Positions 26,766 to 34,771 of a stretch of 64,000 bases of DNA are shown piece by piece. The notes below the pieces were generated by a model. That model had not been told where the DNA came from. It worked only from the letters and a program-made list of their open reading frames with translations, and did no database searches. How positions within the stretch are numbered: position 1 is the first letter of the stretch; each line of letters begins with the position of its first letter. The translations under genes were made by a program, and so were the position numbers. Where the stretch lies: the NCBI RefSeq assembly GCF_026241155.1, contig NZ_JAPFGP010000006.1, forward strand, positions 248,001 through 312,000, in the 5' to 3' direction. Source of the stretch: Paucibacter sp. PLA-PC-4 (GTDB taxonomy: Bacteria; Pseudomonadota; Gammaproteobacteria; Burkholderiales; Burkholderiaceae_C).

Positions 26766-27146
26766 CTAGGTTTGCTCGGTCGGCGCGGCGATGCGCGCCA
26801 GCTGCTCGTACAGCTGCTTGCGGCCCGCGCTATTGCTGGCCCGCCAGGCGGCCAGCGCCAGCGCCATGAAGGCCTTCTCCTTGTCGGTCGGCGCGGCATC
26901 CAGCCGGGTCTCGTCGAGCCAGCCCGGGGGCTTGCCGCAATGGCTCTCGATCTGACGGGCGAGCTTGTCGCCGATCGGGCGTGCGGACTTGATCTGGCTC
27001 CACATGCTGGGTGAGATCTCGACGCTGGCGGCAAAGGCCTGCTCCAGCCCCTTGGGCGAGGCGCCCGCGGACAGTGCCTGCTCGGCATAGAGCTGGAACA
27101 GCGACAGCGCATTTTGGCGGCGGATGAGGGTCGGGCTGGTCAGCAA
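26766..27146 (-). CDS. Small helix-turn-helix-like regulator, hypothetical
   Basis: This 126-residue cytoplasmic protein is all-helical by composition. The middle part, LEQAFAASVEISPSMWSQIK followed by SARPIGDKLARQIE and KPPGWLDE, resembles the lambda-repressor-type DNA-binding segment found in phage-derived and Burkholderiales regulators. The assignment is from pattern only. Upstream, at 27194-27221, there are TTGACG and nested inverted repeats that could be its operator. Confidence 0.65.
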   Translation of the reverse strand: MLTSPTLIRRQNALSLFQLYAEQALSAGASPKGLEQAFAASVEISPSMWSQIKSARPIGDKLARQIESHCGKPPGWLDETRLDAAPTDKEKAFMALALAAWRASNSAGRKQLYEQLARIAAPTEQT

Positions 27147-27193
27147 GGCTGTGCGCTTCGTACAACAGGAACAACAGTGATTGTCGCTGCGGC

Positions 27194-27221
27194 TTGACGT
27201 GATAGTAAAGACTATTTACAG
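27194..27221. promoter_or_regulatory. Promoter/operator candidate
   Basis: TTGACG at 27194 is followed by ATAGT-AAAG-ACTAT (27202-27215) and an overlapping GTAAA/TTTAC pair. It lies between the HTH gene (minus) and a short plus-strand ORF. It could be an autoregulatory site. Confidence 0.4.
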
Positions 27222-27295
27222 TGCGGCCAGCGCTGTGGGAGCCACCGGCCCTCGCAGCACCGACCCAACAATCACCCAGCAAGAAAGGCAGCATC

Positions 27296-27418
27296 GTGAC
27301 CACCCGCCACCTCATCGCCAAGCTCAGCGCCCTCGCGGCCCGAGGTGCGATCGTGCGTGGACTTGGTGAGCCGAAGCGCTTTGTCGCTTGCATGCATCCG
27401 GGAGACGGCAGCGCCTGA
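27296..27418 (+). CDS. Short hypothetical protein (40 residues)
   Basis: A GTG at 27296 preceded by AGAAAGG starts a 40-codon frame (MTTRHLIAKLSALAARGAIV and then a Cys near the end). The product is short and basic with one amphipathic helix. A clear intrinsic terminator follows 30 bases later, which supports a real transcript. Coding status is uncertain; the transcript could also be an RNA gene. No family is known to me. Confidence 0.4.
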   Translation: MTTRHLIAKLSALAARGAIVRGLGEPKRFVACMHPGDGSA

Positions 27419-27448
27419 GGCGCGCGCCCTCTTTCCTCTGACCTCAGA

Positions 27449-27480
27449 GGCCCGGATTCTGCAAAGAGTCCGGGCCTTTT
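27449..27480 (+). terminator. Intrinsic terminator
   Basis: GGCCCGGA and TCCGGGCC form an 8-bp stem with a 12-base loop, then TTTT. It ends the transcript carrying the 40-codon frame. Confidence 0.75.
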
Positions 27481-27853
27481 GCTTTGGGTCAGTGGTTTGA
27501 ACGTCCGACTTCGGCTGTGTCCTTGCACTCCGTCGCTGCATCTTGATGGTGTTGGCAGCGCGGGATGTGCGCGGGACCGATCGCAATGGGCCAGCCCCTC
27601 GTGCAGCGAGACACCACGTCCGACGGGACGCTCGCGCTTGGGCACAGCCGAAGTCGGAGGTCGTCAAACCTCATCATCAAGAAGCCCGCGTCGAGCTCAC
27701 GCTTCGGGGGGCGGAAATCGGCCGCAACGATTGGGCGGCGCCGGAACCCGTGACCGGCACCTATTGATTCACCACGGCCTAGCGAACAGACAGGCTATGT
27801 CTGACAGCGCACCCTGGCCCGTGTAACGAGAGCAAGCAAGGAGGATCGCTGCC
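27481..27853. other. Non-coding gap with degenerate repeat-like DNA
   Basis: There is no convincing gene here. The stretch contains ACTTCGGCTGTGTCCTTGCA and its near inverse around 27640, similar in style to degenerate repeats found near 31.6, 41.6 and 63.7 kb. Short frames in this gap lack ribosome sites. Confidence 0.4.
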
Positions 27854-28393
27854 ATGCAAACAGCAGCCCCACATCAGCATGTACTGCAGCTGGACATCCA
27901 GGGCACGCCGCAGGCCTGGATCACACTCGAGCAGGCGGCCATCTGTCATGCGATGAATGCGGTGGCCTGGGTCGATGGCGCCGGGCCGCTGCGCAGCCTG
28001 CGCGGCGGCTGGAGTGCCTGCACCGGCCGGCAGTCGCTGATCGAGGTGTTCCCTATCGTCGCGCTGCGCGGTGTGTCGCGGGTCAATCTGTTCGACATCG
28101 CACCGGCAGTGACACGGCGCAAGCTGTTCCGGCGGGACCGGGGCCTGTGTGCCTACTGTGGCCAATCGGTGGGTGAAGCCGCGCTGCAGGCCGAGCACAT
28201 CCTGCCGGCGTCGCGCGGCGGCGCATGGAGCTGGATGAATCTGGTGGCGGCCTGCGCCGCCTGCAACGGCCGCAAGGCCGCGCGCACACCGGAGGAAGCG
28301 GGCATGCCCTTGCTCTTCACGCCCTATGTGCCGAACCGCTTCGAGGACTTTTTGCTGGCGGGCCGGAATGTGCGGGCCGACGTGCATCAATGA
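27854..28393 (+). CDS. HNH endonuclease
   Basis: The 179-residue protein carries a zinc-ribbon HNH domain in its second half: CAYCG, EHILPASRGG, then SWMNLVAACAACNGRK, with two CxxC pairs. The first 95 residues form a conserved leader region (TLEQAAICHAMNAVAWVDG) without known motif. Stand-alone proteins of this form are common in Burkholderiales chromosomes and are not clearly mobile. DNA or RNA cleavage is expected, target unknown. Its start follows an AAGGAGG ribosome site (27838-27844). Confidence 0.88.
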   Translation: MQTAAPHQHVLQLDIQGTPQAWITLEQAAICHAMNAVAWVDGAGPLRSLRGGWSACTGRQSLIEVFPIVALRGVSRVNLFDIAPAVTRRKLFRRDRGLCAYCGQSVGEAALQAEHILPASRGGAWSWMNLVAACAACNGRKAARTPEEAGMPLLFTPYVPNRFEDFLLAGRNVRADVHQ

Positions 28394-28451
28394 CTGGCCG
28401 CACGGCTGGCCAAGGGGTCGCGGCTGAGCTGAATTCGGCCTTCATACCGAA

Positions 28452-28528
28452 ATCAGCAACAGTGCATTCGCCTGCGGCCCGTTTTTCTTCGGGGCCTGAT
28501 TTCCTACATTGGAGTCCATGGACACGGC
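28452..28528 (+). promoter_or_regulatory. Leader A, copy 3
   Basis: ATCAGCAACAGTGCATT at 28452 and CCATGGACACGGC at 28516 are 64 bases apart, as in the other two copies. Between them only the T-run GTTTTTC is clearly conserved, which points to the two end motifs as the functional parts. Confidence 0.7.
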
Positions 28529-28598
28529 GACGGTGACGCGAAGCGAAGCGAAGCAGACCGCAGGCGAAGTCCTCCACCAATCCGCAAAGGAAATCATC

Positions 28599-28979
28599 AT
28601 GAAGAAGCTGACCGTTATTGCCCTGTTCTCCCTGCTGTCCACCGGCGCCGCCCTCGCCGATGGCCTGAGCCGCGAGCAAGTCGTCACCGAGTTGCAGCGT
28701 GCCCGCGCCGCCGGCGAACTGCTTGCCCTGCACGGCGAGAACCCCGATGCCATCGGCCGCACCGTGATCGCCGCCGGCTCCACCACCAGCCGCGCCGCCG
28801 TGCTGGCCGAGCTGCAGCGCGCCCGCAATGCCGGCGAGCTGCAAGGCCGCGATGCCGAGTCGTACAGCCTGCCCACCATTGCCGGCTCGAGCAAGAGCCG
28901 CGCCGAGGTCATCGCCGAGCTGCAGCAAGCCCGTGCCCGCGGCCAGCTGCAAAGCCAGCAAATCAGCTACGGCGGCTGA
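28599..28979 (+). CDS. DUF4148 secreted protein, cassette copy 3
   Basis: The 126-residue protein has a signal peptide (MKKLTVIALFSLLSTGAALA) and three helical units: SREQVVTELQRARAAGELLA, TSRAAVLAELQRARNAGELQ and SRAEVIAELQQARARGQLQS. It lacks the LNSNNP tail of copies 1 and 2 and ends QQISYGG. An in-frame ATG at the end of leader A (MDTATVTRSEAKQ) would add an N-terminal extension, but ATG 28599 begins the signal peptide and is preferred. A terminator follows at 29059. Confidence 0.85.
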   Translation: MKKLTVIALFSLLSTGAALADGLSREQVVTELQRARAAGELLALHGENPDAIGRTVIAAGSTTSRAAVLAELQRARNAGELQGRDAESYSLPTIAGSSKSRAEVIAELQQARARGQLQSQQISYGG

Positions 28980-29058
28980 TCGACCGCGCCGCAAGCACCT
29001 CCGAATCTCCTGGGGCACCCGCCCACCGGCTCGGCATTCCCCGCCAGCCGGCTTCAAC

Positions 29059-29097
29059 AGGCCCGATGCGCTGCCCAGCCATCGGGCCTTCTTTTTT
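29059..29097 (+). terminator. Intrinsic terminator after DUF4148 gene 3
   Basis: AGGCCCGATG and CATCGGGCCT form a 10-bp stem with an 11-base loop, followed by TCTTTTTT. Confidence 0.85.
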
Positions 29098-29121
29098 GGG
29101 GCCGACGGCCTGTCGCGCCTT

Positions 29122-29210
29122 TTTGCATTTGGTCGTCAGCGTGCGGCGATCCGTCGCGCGGGCCTGGCGACGGCCGCGGCTGCGGACGAAACTGCAATCA
29201 CTGACACAGC
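29122..29210 (+). promoter_or_regulatory. Leader B, copy 3
   Basis: TTTGCA at 29122 and the block ACTGCAATCACTGACACAGC at 29191 are again exactly 69 bases apart. The sequence between the motifs is not conserved, but its length is. Confidence 0.75.
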
Positions 29211-29233
29211 CAACAACCCCACAGGAGCTCACC

Positions 29234-29512
29234 ATGAACAGCAGCTATAGCGTCAAGACCCTCGCTTTCTTAACCGTCACCGTGCTGGCCATGCTGGCGG
29301 TGATTGGCGCCGCGCTGCTGGGCAGCGGAGGCCGGCCGCAGGCCACCGAGATCGTCAAGCTGGAGCGAGTGGTGATCGTTGGCAAGCCCAGCGTCGAGGC
29401 GCCTGTGCAAATCGCCCAGCTGCCGCGCGTCGTGATCACCGGGCGCAGCACGCCGGCCGCCGCCGAGCCGCAACTGGCCTCGGCCGGCTTTCTGAAGGCC
29501 AAGGCGCTCTGA
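29234..29512 (+). CDS. Small anchored protein with paired RVVI(V/T)G motifs, copy 3
   Basis: The 92-residue protein has a longer hydrophobic segment (about residues 9-31) than its paralogs, then KLERVVIVGKP and QLPRVVITGRS. The spacer between motifs is two residues longer, and GKR has become GKP. The C-terminus FLKAKAL matches the end of copy 1 (VLKAKMV). AGGAG precedes the start, and a terminator follows at 29544. Function unknown. Confidence 0.8.
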   Translation: MNSSYSVKTLAFLTVTVLAMLAVIGAALLGSGGRPQATEIVKLERVVIVGKPSVEAPVQIAQLPRVVITGRSTPAAAEPQLASAGFLKAKAL

Positions 29513-29543
29513 GACCAAAGTTCTTTGCTGATGTCAGCAGCAC

Positions 29544-29567
29544 AGCCCGCCGCGTGCGGGCTTCTTG
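29544..29567 (+). terminator. Intrinsic terminator of cassette copy 3
   Basis: AGCCCGC and GCGGGCT form a 7-bp stem with loop CGCGT, followed by TCTT. It lies 32 bases after the small-protein stop. Confidence 0.65.
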
Positions 29568-29580
29568 ATTGAAGCGGCGT

Positions 29581-30471
29581 TCAGGCCGCTAGGCTTTGCT
29601 TGAGAAAGTCCACCAGGGCCCGTACCCGGCCGCTCAGATGGATGCGGCTGGGATAGAGCGCGAACAGGCGGCGCGGCTCGACTCGGTAGTCGCCCAGCGC
29701 CGCCACCAGCTCGCCGCGGGCCAGTGCCTCGCGCACCATCAGCTCGGGCACCAAACCGATCCCGACCCCGCGCCGCATCGCGGCTATCAGCAGCAGGCTG
29801 TTGTCGGCGCGCAAGCTGCCATCCACCTCGATGCTGTGCTGCTCGCCGCCGGGGCCCTCGAAGAGCCAGCGCCCGGCATCCTCGCCGAGCCGGTAGGGCA
29901 GGCAGTTGAGCCCGCGCAGATGACTCGGGTGCTCGGGCAGGCCATGGGCGGCCCAGAACGACGGGGCGGCGCACAGGACCCGCGGCAGCTGCATCAGCTG
30001 CACGGCGACCAGGCTGGAGTCTTCCAGCCGGGCCTGGCCGCGCAGCGCCAGGTCCACGCCTTCGCGCACCAGATCCACCGGCCGGTCATTCAGTCGCACA
30101 TCGAGCTCGATCTGCGGATGCAGGCGCTGGAAGGCATGCAAATGCTCGCCCAGAAACGCCAGCGTCAGCGAGACCGGCGCCGAGATCACCACCCGCCCGG
30201 ACAGGCCGGCGCTGTGCTCGCGCAGCTGGCTCAGGGTCTGCTCGGTGTCGTCCATCACCCGGCGGCAGTAGGCGTAAAAGCGCGTGCCGGCCTCGGTGAG
30301 TTGCATGCTGCGTGTGGTGCGCGCCAGCAACCGGCTGCCGGCCCAGTCTTCCAGCTGCTGGACATATTTGCTGACCACGGCGCGCGAGCAATCGAGGTCG
30401 CGCGCGGCCGCCGCCAGGCTGCCGGTCTCGACCACCCGGCAAAAACACTGCATGGCCAGATGCCTATCCAT
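29581..30471 (-). CDS. LysR-family transcriptional regulator
   Basis: The 296-residue protein has the LysR helix-turn-helix at the N-terminus (MQCFCRVVETGSLAAAARDL, SRAVVSKYVQQLEDW) and a standard effector-binding domain of the CrgA-like group (GRVVISAPVSLTLAFL, DLALRGQARLEDSSLVA). It follows the cyclase-family gene by 42 bases on the same strand and may regulate it. Targets unknown. Confidence 0.9.
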   Translation of the reverse strand: MDRHLAMQCFCRVVETGSLAAAARDLDCSRAVVSKYVQQLEDWAGSRLLARTTRSMQLTEAGTRFYAYCRRVMDDTEQTLSQLREHSAGLSGRVVISAPVSLTLAFLGEHLHAFQRLHPQIELDVRLNDRPVDLVREGVDLALRGQARLEDSSLVAVQLMQLPRVLCAAPSFWAAHGLPEHPSHLRGLNCLPYRLGEDAGRWLFEGPGGEQHSIEVDGSLRADNSLLLIAAMRRGVGIGLVPELMVREALARGELVAALGDYRVEPRRLFALYPSRIHLSGRVRALVDFLKQSLAA

Positions 30472-30513
30472 CGCTGCGTCCTCCGGGCAGCATCGTAGCC
30501 GGCGACCGGGACC

Positions 30514-31524
30514 TCAGCGGATCGGGATCGCCAGCGGACGCATCGGCGCACCGTCGGCACCGCGCAGCTTTAGCGGCGCGCCGAACCAGGCGAACTGGTA
30601 GACGCGGTCGGCGGCCAGCTGTTCGAGGAAGACGTTTTGCATGATGGGAACTCCGCGTTGCGACAGCATCGAGCTGTGCACCGGGATCCAGTTGCGGCTC
30701 TCCTGCGAGGGCCAGGCATCGGTGCTGATATTGTCGACACCGATCACAATGGCACCCCGGTCGGCCAGGAAGTTGGCCGACTCGCGCGTCAGGCCCGGGG
30801 TGTTGTGCATGTATTTGTCGGCGTCCTTGAAGCGCTGCATGCGGCCGGTACGCACCATGATCACATCGCCGTCCTCGAAGTCCACGCCCTGGGCGCTCGC
30901 CGTGCCCTGCAGGTCCGCCACCGTGATGCCATAGGACTCGGGCAGCATCTCAAGGCCCTTGTAGCGCGCCACGTCCAGCAGCAGGCCGCGCGCGATGATG
31001 GGCGGAAACTTCTCGATTCCGGCCTTGCGCCAGCCGCGGTCGCCGAGCTGCTCCTCGGTCTTGAAGCCGTTGTAGATCTGGCCGTTCAGGCCGAAATGCG
31101 ACAACGCATCGATATGGGTGCCGGTGTGGGCATACATCGAGAAAGCCGCGCCCGAGTAGGTCACCAGGCTGTTCTTCTCCTTGCCCAGGCCGTTGGGGTC
31201 ATCGACGATGGTGCCCTGCGGCGTGTGGACGTTCCAGATCTGGAAGCGCGGCTGGCCCAGGAAGTAGTAACTGGGCATGCCAACATAGAACTCGACGCTG
31301 AGGTCATAGGTCTTGCCGCTGGCGATGCGGCGCAGCACCTTGAGCGTCGATTCGGGGGTGATTTTGTTGAGCATGCCGATCTCGTCCTGCGGGCCATAGG
31401 GGCTGAAGCCGACGCGCTCGGCGGACTCGGGCGCTGCACCGGCGGCACAGGCCTGGCTGGCCAGCAGGGTGGCGAAGACGGCGGCGGTCAGCGCGGCGGC
31501 GACGGGAAAGAGATGGACTTTCAT
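30514..31524 (-). CDS. Secreted cyclase-family (kynurenine formamidase-like) hydrolase
   Basis: The product of about 336 residues has a signal peptide (MKVHLFPVAAALTAAVFATL, cleavage after QACAAG). It contains the metal-binding motif HTGTHIDALSHFG near residue 135, characteristic of the cyclase/formamidase family. Enzymes of this fold hydrolyse N-formylkynurenine, isatin or cyclic amides. The long form with an exported N-terminus is a different subgroup from cytosolic KynB. ATG 31522-31524 is chosen because it starts the signal peptide; the frame extends to 31551. Confidence 0.87.
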   Translation of the reverse strand: MKVHLFPVAAALTAAVFATLLASQACAAGAAPESAERVGFSPYGPQDEIGMLNKITPESTLKVLRRIASGKTYDLSVEFYVGMPSYYFLGQPRFQIWNVHTPQGTIVDDPNGLGKEKNSLVTYSGAAFSMYAHTGTHIDALSHFGLNGQIYNGFKTEEQLGDRGWRKAGIEKFPPIIARGLLLDVARYKGLEMLPESYGITVADLQGTASAQGVDFEDGDVIMVRTGRMQRFKDADKYMHNTPGLTRESANFLADRGAIVIGVDNISTDAWPSQESRNWIPVHSSMLSQRGVPIMQNVFLEQLAADRVYQFAWFGAPLKLRGADGAPMRPLAIPIR

Positions 31525-31551
31525 AGGCGCAGGAGGGGTTGTGTTGAACAT

Positions 31552-32653
31552 GGGCCTATGGTCGGCTGCCCGAACCTCGCCGCCAAGGCGCCTGGCGCTG
31601 GTTCAGAGTTCACGCCGCGTGAACAATCGGCGGGCCTGTCGGCCTCCCGCAGACTTCGTCGCTGCAATGCGCCAGTCCGTCGCTGCGGCGTTGGCACAGT
31701 GCATGGTGAAACTGCTGCATTGGTAGTCCCCCGTCATCACCGATGCAAAGCCTTGGCTCAGCCTGAGTGATCAGCTCGCGCAAGACCGGTATTGGCTCTG
31801 ACGTAGCCTGTAGATCGTTTGGATTGGTGGTCGTCTTAAAGGCGCTGACATCAGGTTTCACTGTCAGCTTGCCGCCAGTTCTCGGATTTCACTTCGCATC
31901 GCTGAGCTTGGCGGTCGATAGCCTCACACGCCTGCTAGCGAACGACGAACTTTGGCGCCGACAGCGCTGGTCAAGGCATTGAAGGTGCTGATGGCTTTGC
32001 CAGAGAGGCTTCGATGGGGCAGATGAGGACGTATTGATCCGACTCGCGTCTGGGTGCACCAATTTTCATGTTGATCTGCTCGTTGAATCGGTCCTTAATG
32101 GTTCAGTGCTCGTATTGACGAGCGCTTCCTTGCCAATCGGGCCGCAATGGCGCCAAACCTGTTGCTCTGGCGCGCACCGGCTCTCGCAAGGTGCCGCACC
32201 ATTTGCTTCGGCGCGCGAGCACCGACGACAACTTGGCGCCGCGGGCGCCGCGAGCCATTTCAAAGGTGTGCATGAGCTATTGCGACAGGCCTATTGATGC
32301 GACGAGCTTGTTGCACTTGCTCAGCTGGACCTGTCCGCAATGCGCAAAAGCTGAGCCGAACAAGAAGAGAAATCCAGGCAGCGTGGCTGCGCGGGTGTGC
32401 GGTGTCGATCATGCGAACTCGAGTTGGATCTCTCCGAGGACTTTGTTGCGTTTGACAGTCCCGACGACGGTGGTGGAGCGGTTTGAAGTCGCACACGCTC
32501 CCATGACCTGTAGCGCGCGAGCTGCGACAGCTCGTCTCAGTGTCTGATGCGAGTCTCACCGAGGGAACATAAGCCCTCCGGCTGTGATAATTGGTGCAAG
32601 CAGCGCCGGACGCAGACCGATCCGGCAGGCCGCATGACATGGGGAGGACTTGT
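31552..32653. other. 1.1-kb region without a supported gene
   Basis: No frame in this stretch has both a start site and protein-like sequence. GC content is visibly lower than around it. It contains pieces that look like degenerate repeats (AACTTTGGCGCC near 31945, a variant near 32230) also found at 39.7 and 45.1 kb. It sits directly before the Wadjet operon and probably marks the edge of an acquired segment. Confidence 0.5.
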
Positions 32654-34090
32654 ATGTCCGCATCGGCCATCTTTTTCCACGGCGCTTTCGAACACTTCTT
32701 CCGTCCGCTGACTTGGGCAGACCGCGAGGCCTGCGCTGCTGTCCTGCGCGGCTTGCACGAGCGCGTGCATGGCCCGGAAGCCGACTACGCACAGGCGCTG
32801 ACCAAGGACTTGGTGCTGGAGATCTGCCTCAGTGTGATCGCCCAGCCCGCTTACCGTGCGGGCGCGCTCTCCGCCGCCCAGGCCGTGAATGCCGAGGCTG
32901 AACGCGGCTATGCGCTGAACCTGCTGCGCGCGCTCAAGGAGCATGGCTGGCTGGAGGACTACAAGGACCCGATCGACCTGCAGCCGGTGCTCAAGCTGAC
33001 CCGTGCCGGCAAGGCCTTCGCGGAGACATTCGCCGAGCTAGACAACACCCGCCACAAGACCCGCCAGCGCAATATGCGCTCGGCCCGCAAGGCGCTGCTG
33101 GCCTTTCTGGACAACCATGACGAAGACGAGCTGCTTGATGCGCACGACTATGCCAGCCGCGTCGTGCAGGATCTGCAGGACGATATCGAGTACTTCCGGG
33201 CGCTCATGCAAAGCCTCACCCGCGAGGCGCTGACGCAGAAGCTGGCCTGGGACGAGTTCAACGATTTCATCGAGCGCCGTTTCGGCAAGGAAATGTCAGT
33301 GCGGCTGGTGGCGGACTCGGTGGACCGCCACCGTGGTCAGCTCATCGAGCTGCTGGACCAAGTCCGCGCGTGGCCTGCCGAGCGGCGCGCGCGCATCGAC
33401 ACCGCGCTGCACCAGCGTGCCGACTGGCTGGAGCCGGTGCTCAGCAGCGGGCGCAGCGCAACGCTCTGGCTATGCGAGCGCATAGAAAAGCTGATCGACG
33501 CGGCCTGCGAGCTGAAGCTGCCGATGTTGCGCAGCGAGATGCACAACTACGTGCGACGTTTCACCAGTCTGCTGCGCCAGGCGCTTTCACTGGACTACGG
33601 CGCCGAATCTCCGATGGGCCTTACGCTGGCCGGCATCAAGGCCGCCGATGCCGACGGCAAAGATGCCTGGCTGGAACTGCTGGGCCGGCGCCTTGCCACG
33701 GCCGAGCTACGCCTGCTGCCCGCCGGCAGCCTGCGCTGGACTCAGCGCGAGCGCCAGCAGGTCGAGGGCGACGACCCCGAATGGCGCATCCGCGTGGACA
33801 GCCGACTGGAGGCGGCGCTGCGCCGCGCTGAGGCTGAGGCTTTCGTCATTAGCGAGGAGGGTGTGCTGCGGCAACTGGGCCTGAGTGGACCGCTGGGTGC
33901 TGTGTCCTTGCGCCTGTCCGACCTTGCGGCGCGGCGGGCGGACGAAGTGTTGACCAGCTTGCATGCCGTCGGCGCAGCGCGTTCGGCGCAGGGGCGCGAA
34001 CGCTGGCAGGTGCGTAGGCTCGAGGAACGCTTCGAGACCACAAGCTTCATCGCCGATGATTATGAGTTGCGCCGACTCCCGAAGAAATGA
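32654..34090 (+). CDS. jetA: Wadjet subunit JetA (kleisin-like)
   Basis: The 478-residue cytoplasmic protein starts MSASAIFFHGAFEHFFRPLT after a strong GGGGAGG site. It is helix-rich, with a winged-helix-like N-terminus and a long helical middle (HKTRQRNMRSARKALLAFLD, residues about 128-150). It matches the JetA family of Wadjet systems, which bridges the two heads of the SMC-like dimer much as MukF does. It is the first gene of a four-gene operon and overlaps jetB by ATGA. Subtype was not settled from sequence alone, but this JetA form (DUF5716-like) fits the type III-like group best in my recollection. Confidence 0.85.
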   Translation: MSASAIFFHGAFEHFFRPLTWADREACAAVLRGLHERVHGPEADYAQALTKDLVLEICLSVIAQPAYRAGALSAAQAVNAEAERGYALNLLRALKEHGWLEDYKDPIDLQPVLKLTRAGKAFAETFAELDNTRHKTRQRNMRSARKALLAFLDNHDEDELLDAHDYASRVVQDLQDDIEYFRALMQSLTREALTQKLAWDEFNDFIERRFGKEMSVRLVADSVDRHRGQLIELLDQVRAWPAERRARIDTALHQRADWLEPVLSSGRSATLWLCERIEKLIDAACELKLPMLRSEMHNYVRRFTSLLRQALSLDYGAESPMGLTLAGIKAADADGKDAWLELLGRRLATAELRLLPAGSLRWTQRERQQVEGDDPEWRIRVDSRLEAALRRAEAEAFVISEEGVLRQLGLSGPLGAVSLRLSDLAARRADEVLTSLHAVGAARSAQGRERWQVRRLEERFETTSFIADDYELRRLPKK

Positions 34091-34770
34091 CCACCGATAC
34101 CTTTCACGCCCTGCTCGAGACTCGCCTTGCCGAGCGTACCGCTGGCAATGTTTCGCGCCGTCGCTTCGCTGAGATCTGCAATCGCCTACTGGCTGCCGGC
34201 ATCCTATGGCGCGACTATTCCAAGCCGGAGCAGGCACTCTACGACGACGCCGCACTGGCCGAGGAGCTGCTGCGCGAATGGTTCGACGTGCTGGGTTTCA
34301 CGCTGGCCCATGACGTCGATGCCAACCTGATGCGGCTCTATCCGCCAGGCGACGACCAGGACGACGAGGACGGCGTCAAAAGACTGCGCGCACGCCTGTC
34401 GAAGGACTTGGTCGCCGCGGCACTGGGCCTGCGCTTCCTCTACACCGAGGGGCTGACTGGCAAACGAGAACTGGTGAACCAGGAGTTGGCCATCAGCCTT
34501 GAGGAGCTGTCGCAGACGCTGGTCTCGCTGCTGGGCACGACGTTGCCGGCCTCGGCGGCAGAGCGGGGCCAGTTGATGCGCGAGTTGCGCAAGCACCGGC
34601 TGGTGCGCTTTCGGGAAGCCGATGCCGGTTTCGGCCAGATGGAGATGCTGCTGGGCGTGCTGCGGCCCATCCTCTCCTTCGTCAGCGACGAGGCGCTGCT
34701 TGAAGTGCGCCAGCTGATGCGCACAGAGGTTCAAACTGTGCCTTCGCCCGTGGCCGAGGGGGACGCCTGA
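34087..34770 (+). CDS. jetB: Wadjet subunit JetB (MukE-like, DUF4194)
   Basis: The 227-residue protein has the DUF4194 pattern of winged-helix MukE-like subunits: RRFAEICNRLLAAGILWRDY near the start and FREADAGFGQMEMLLGVLRP near the end. It binds JetA in the Wadjet condensin complex. It overlaps jetA by four bases and is 1 base from jetC, so all are translated together. Confidence 0.87.
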   Translation: MTTDTFHALLETRLAERTAGNVSRRRFAEICNRLLAAGILWRDYSKPEQALYDDAALAEELLREWFDVLGFTLAHDVDANLMRLYPPGDDQDDEDGVKRLRARLSKDLVAAALGLRFLYTEGLTGKRELVNQELAISLEELSQTLVSLLGTTLPASAAERGQLMRELRKHRLVRFREADAGFGQMEMLLGVLRPILSFVSDEALLEVRQLMRTEVQTVPSPVAEGDA

Positions 34771-34771
34771 G

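Noticed and set aside
31552-32653. Several 60-130-codon frames
   Set aside because: No ribosome sites, no protein-like pattern and overlapping on both strands; more likely decayed non-coding DNA.
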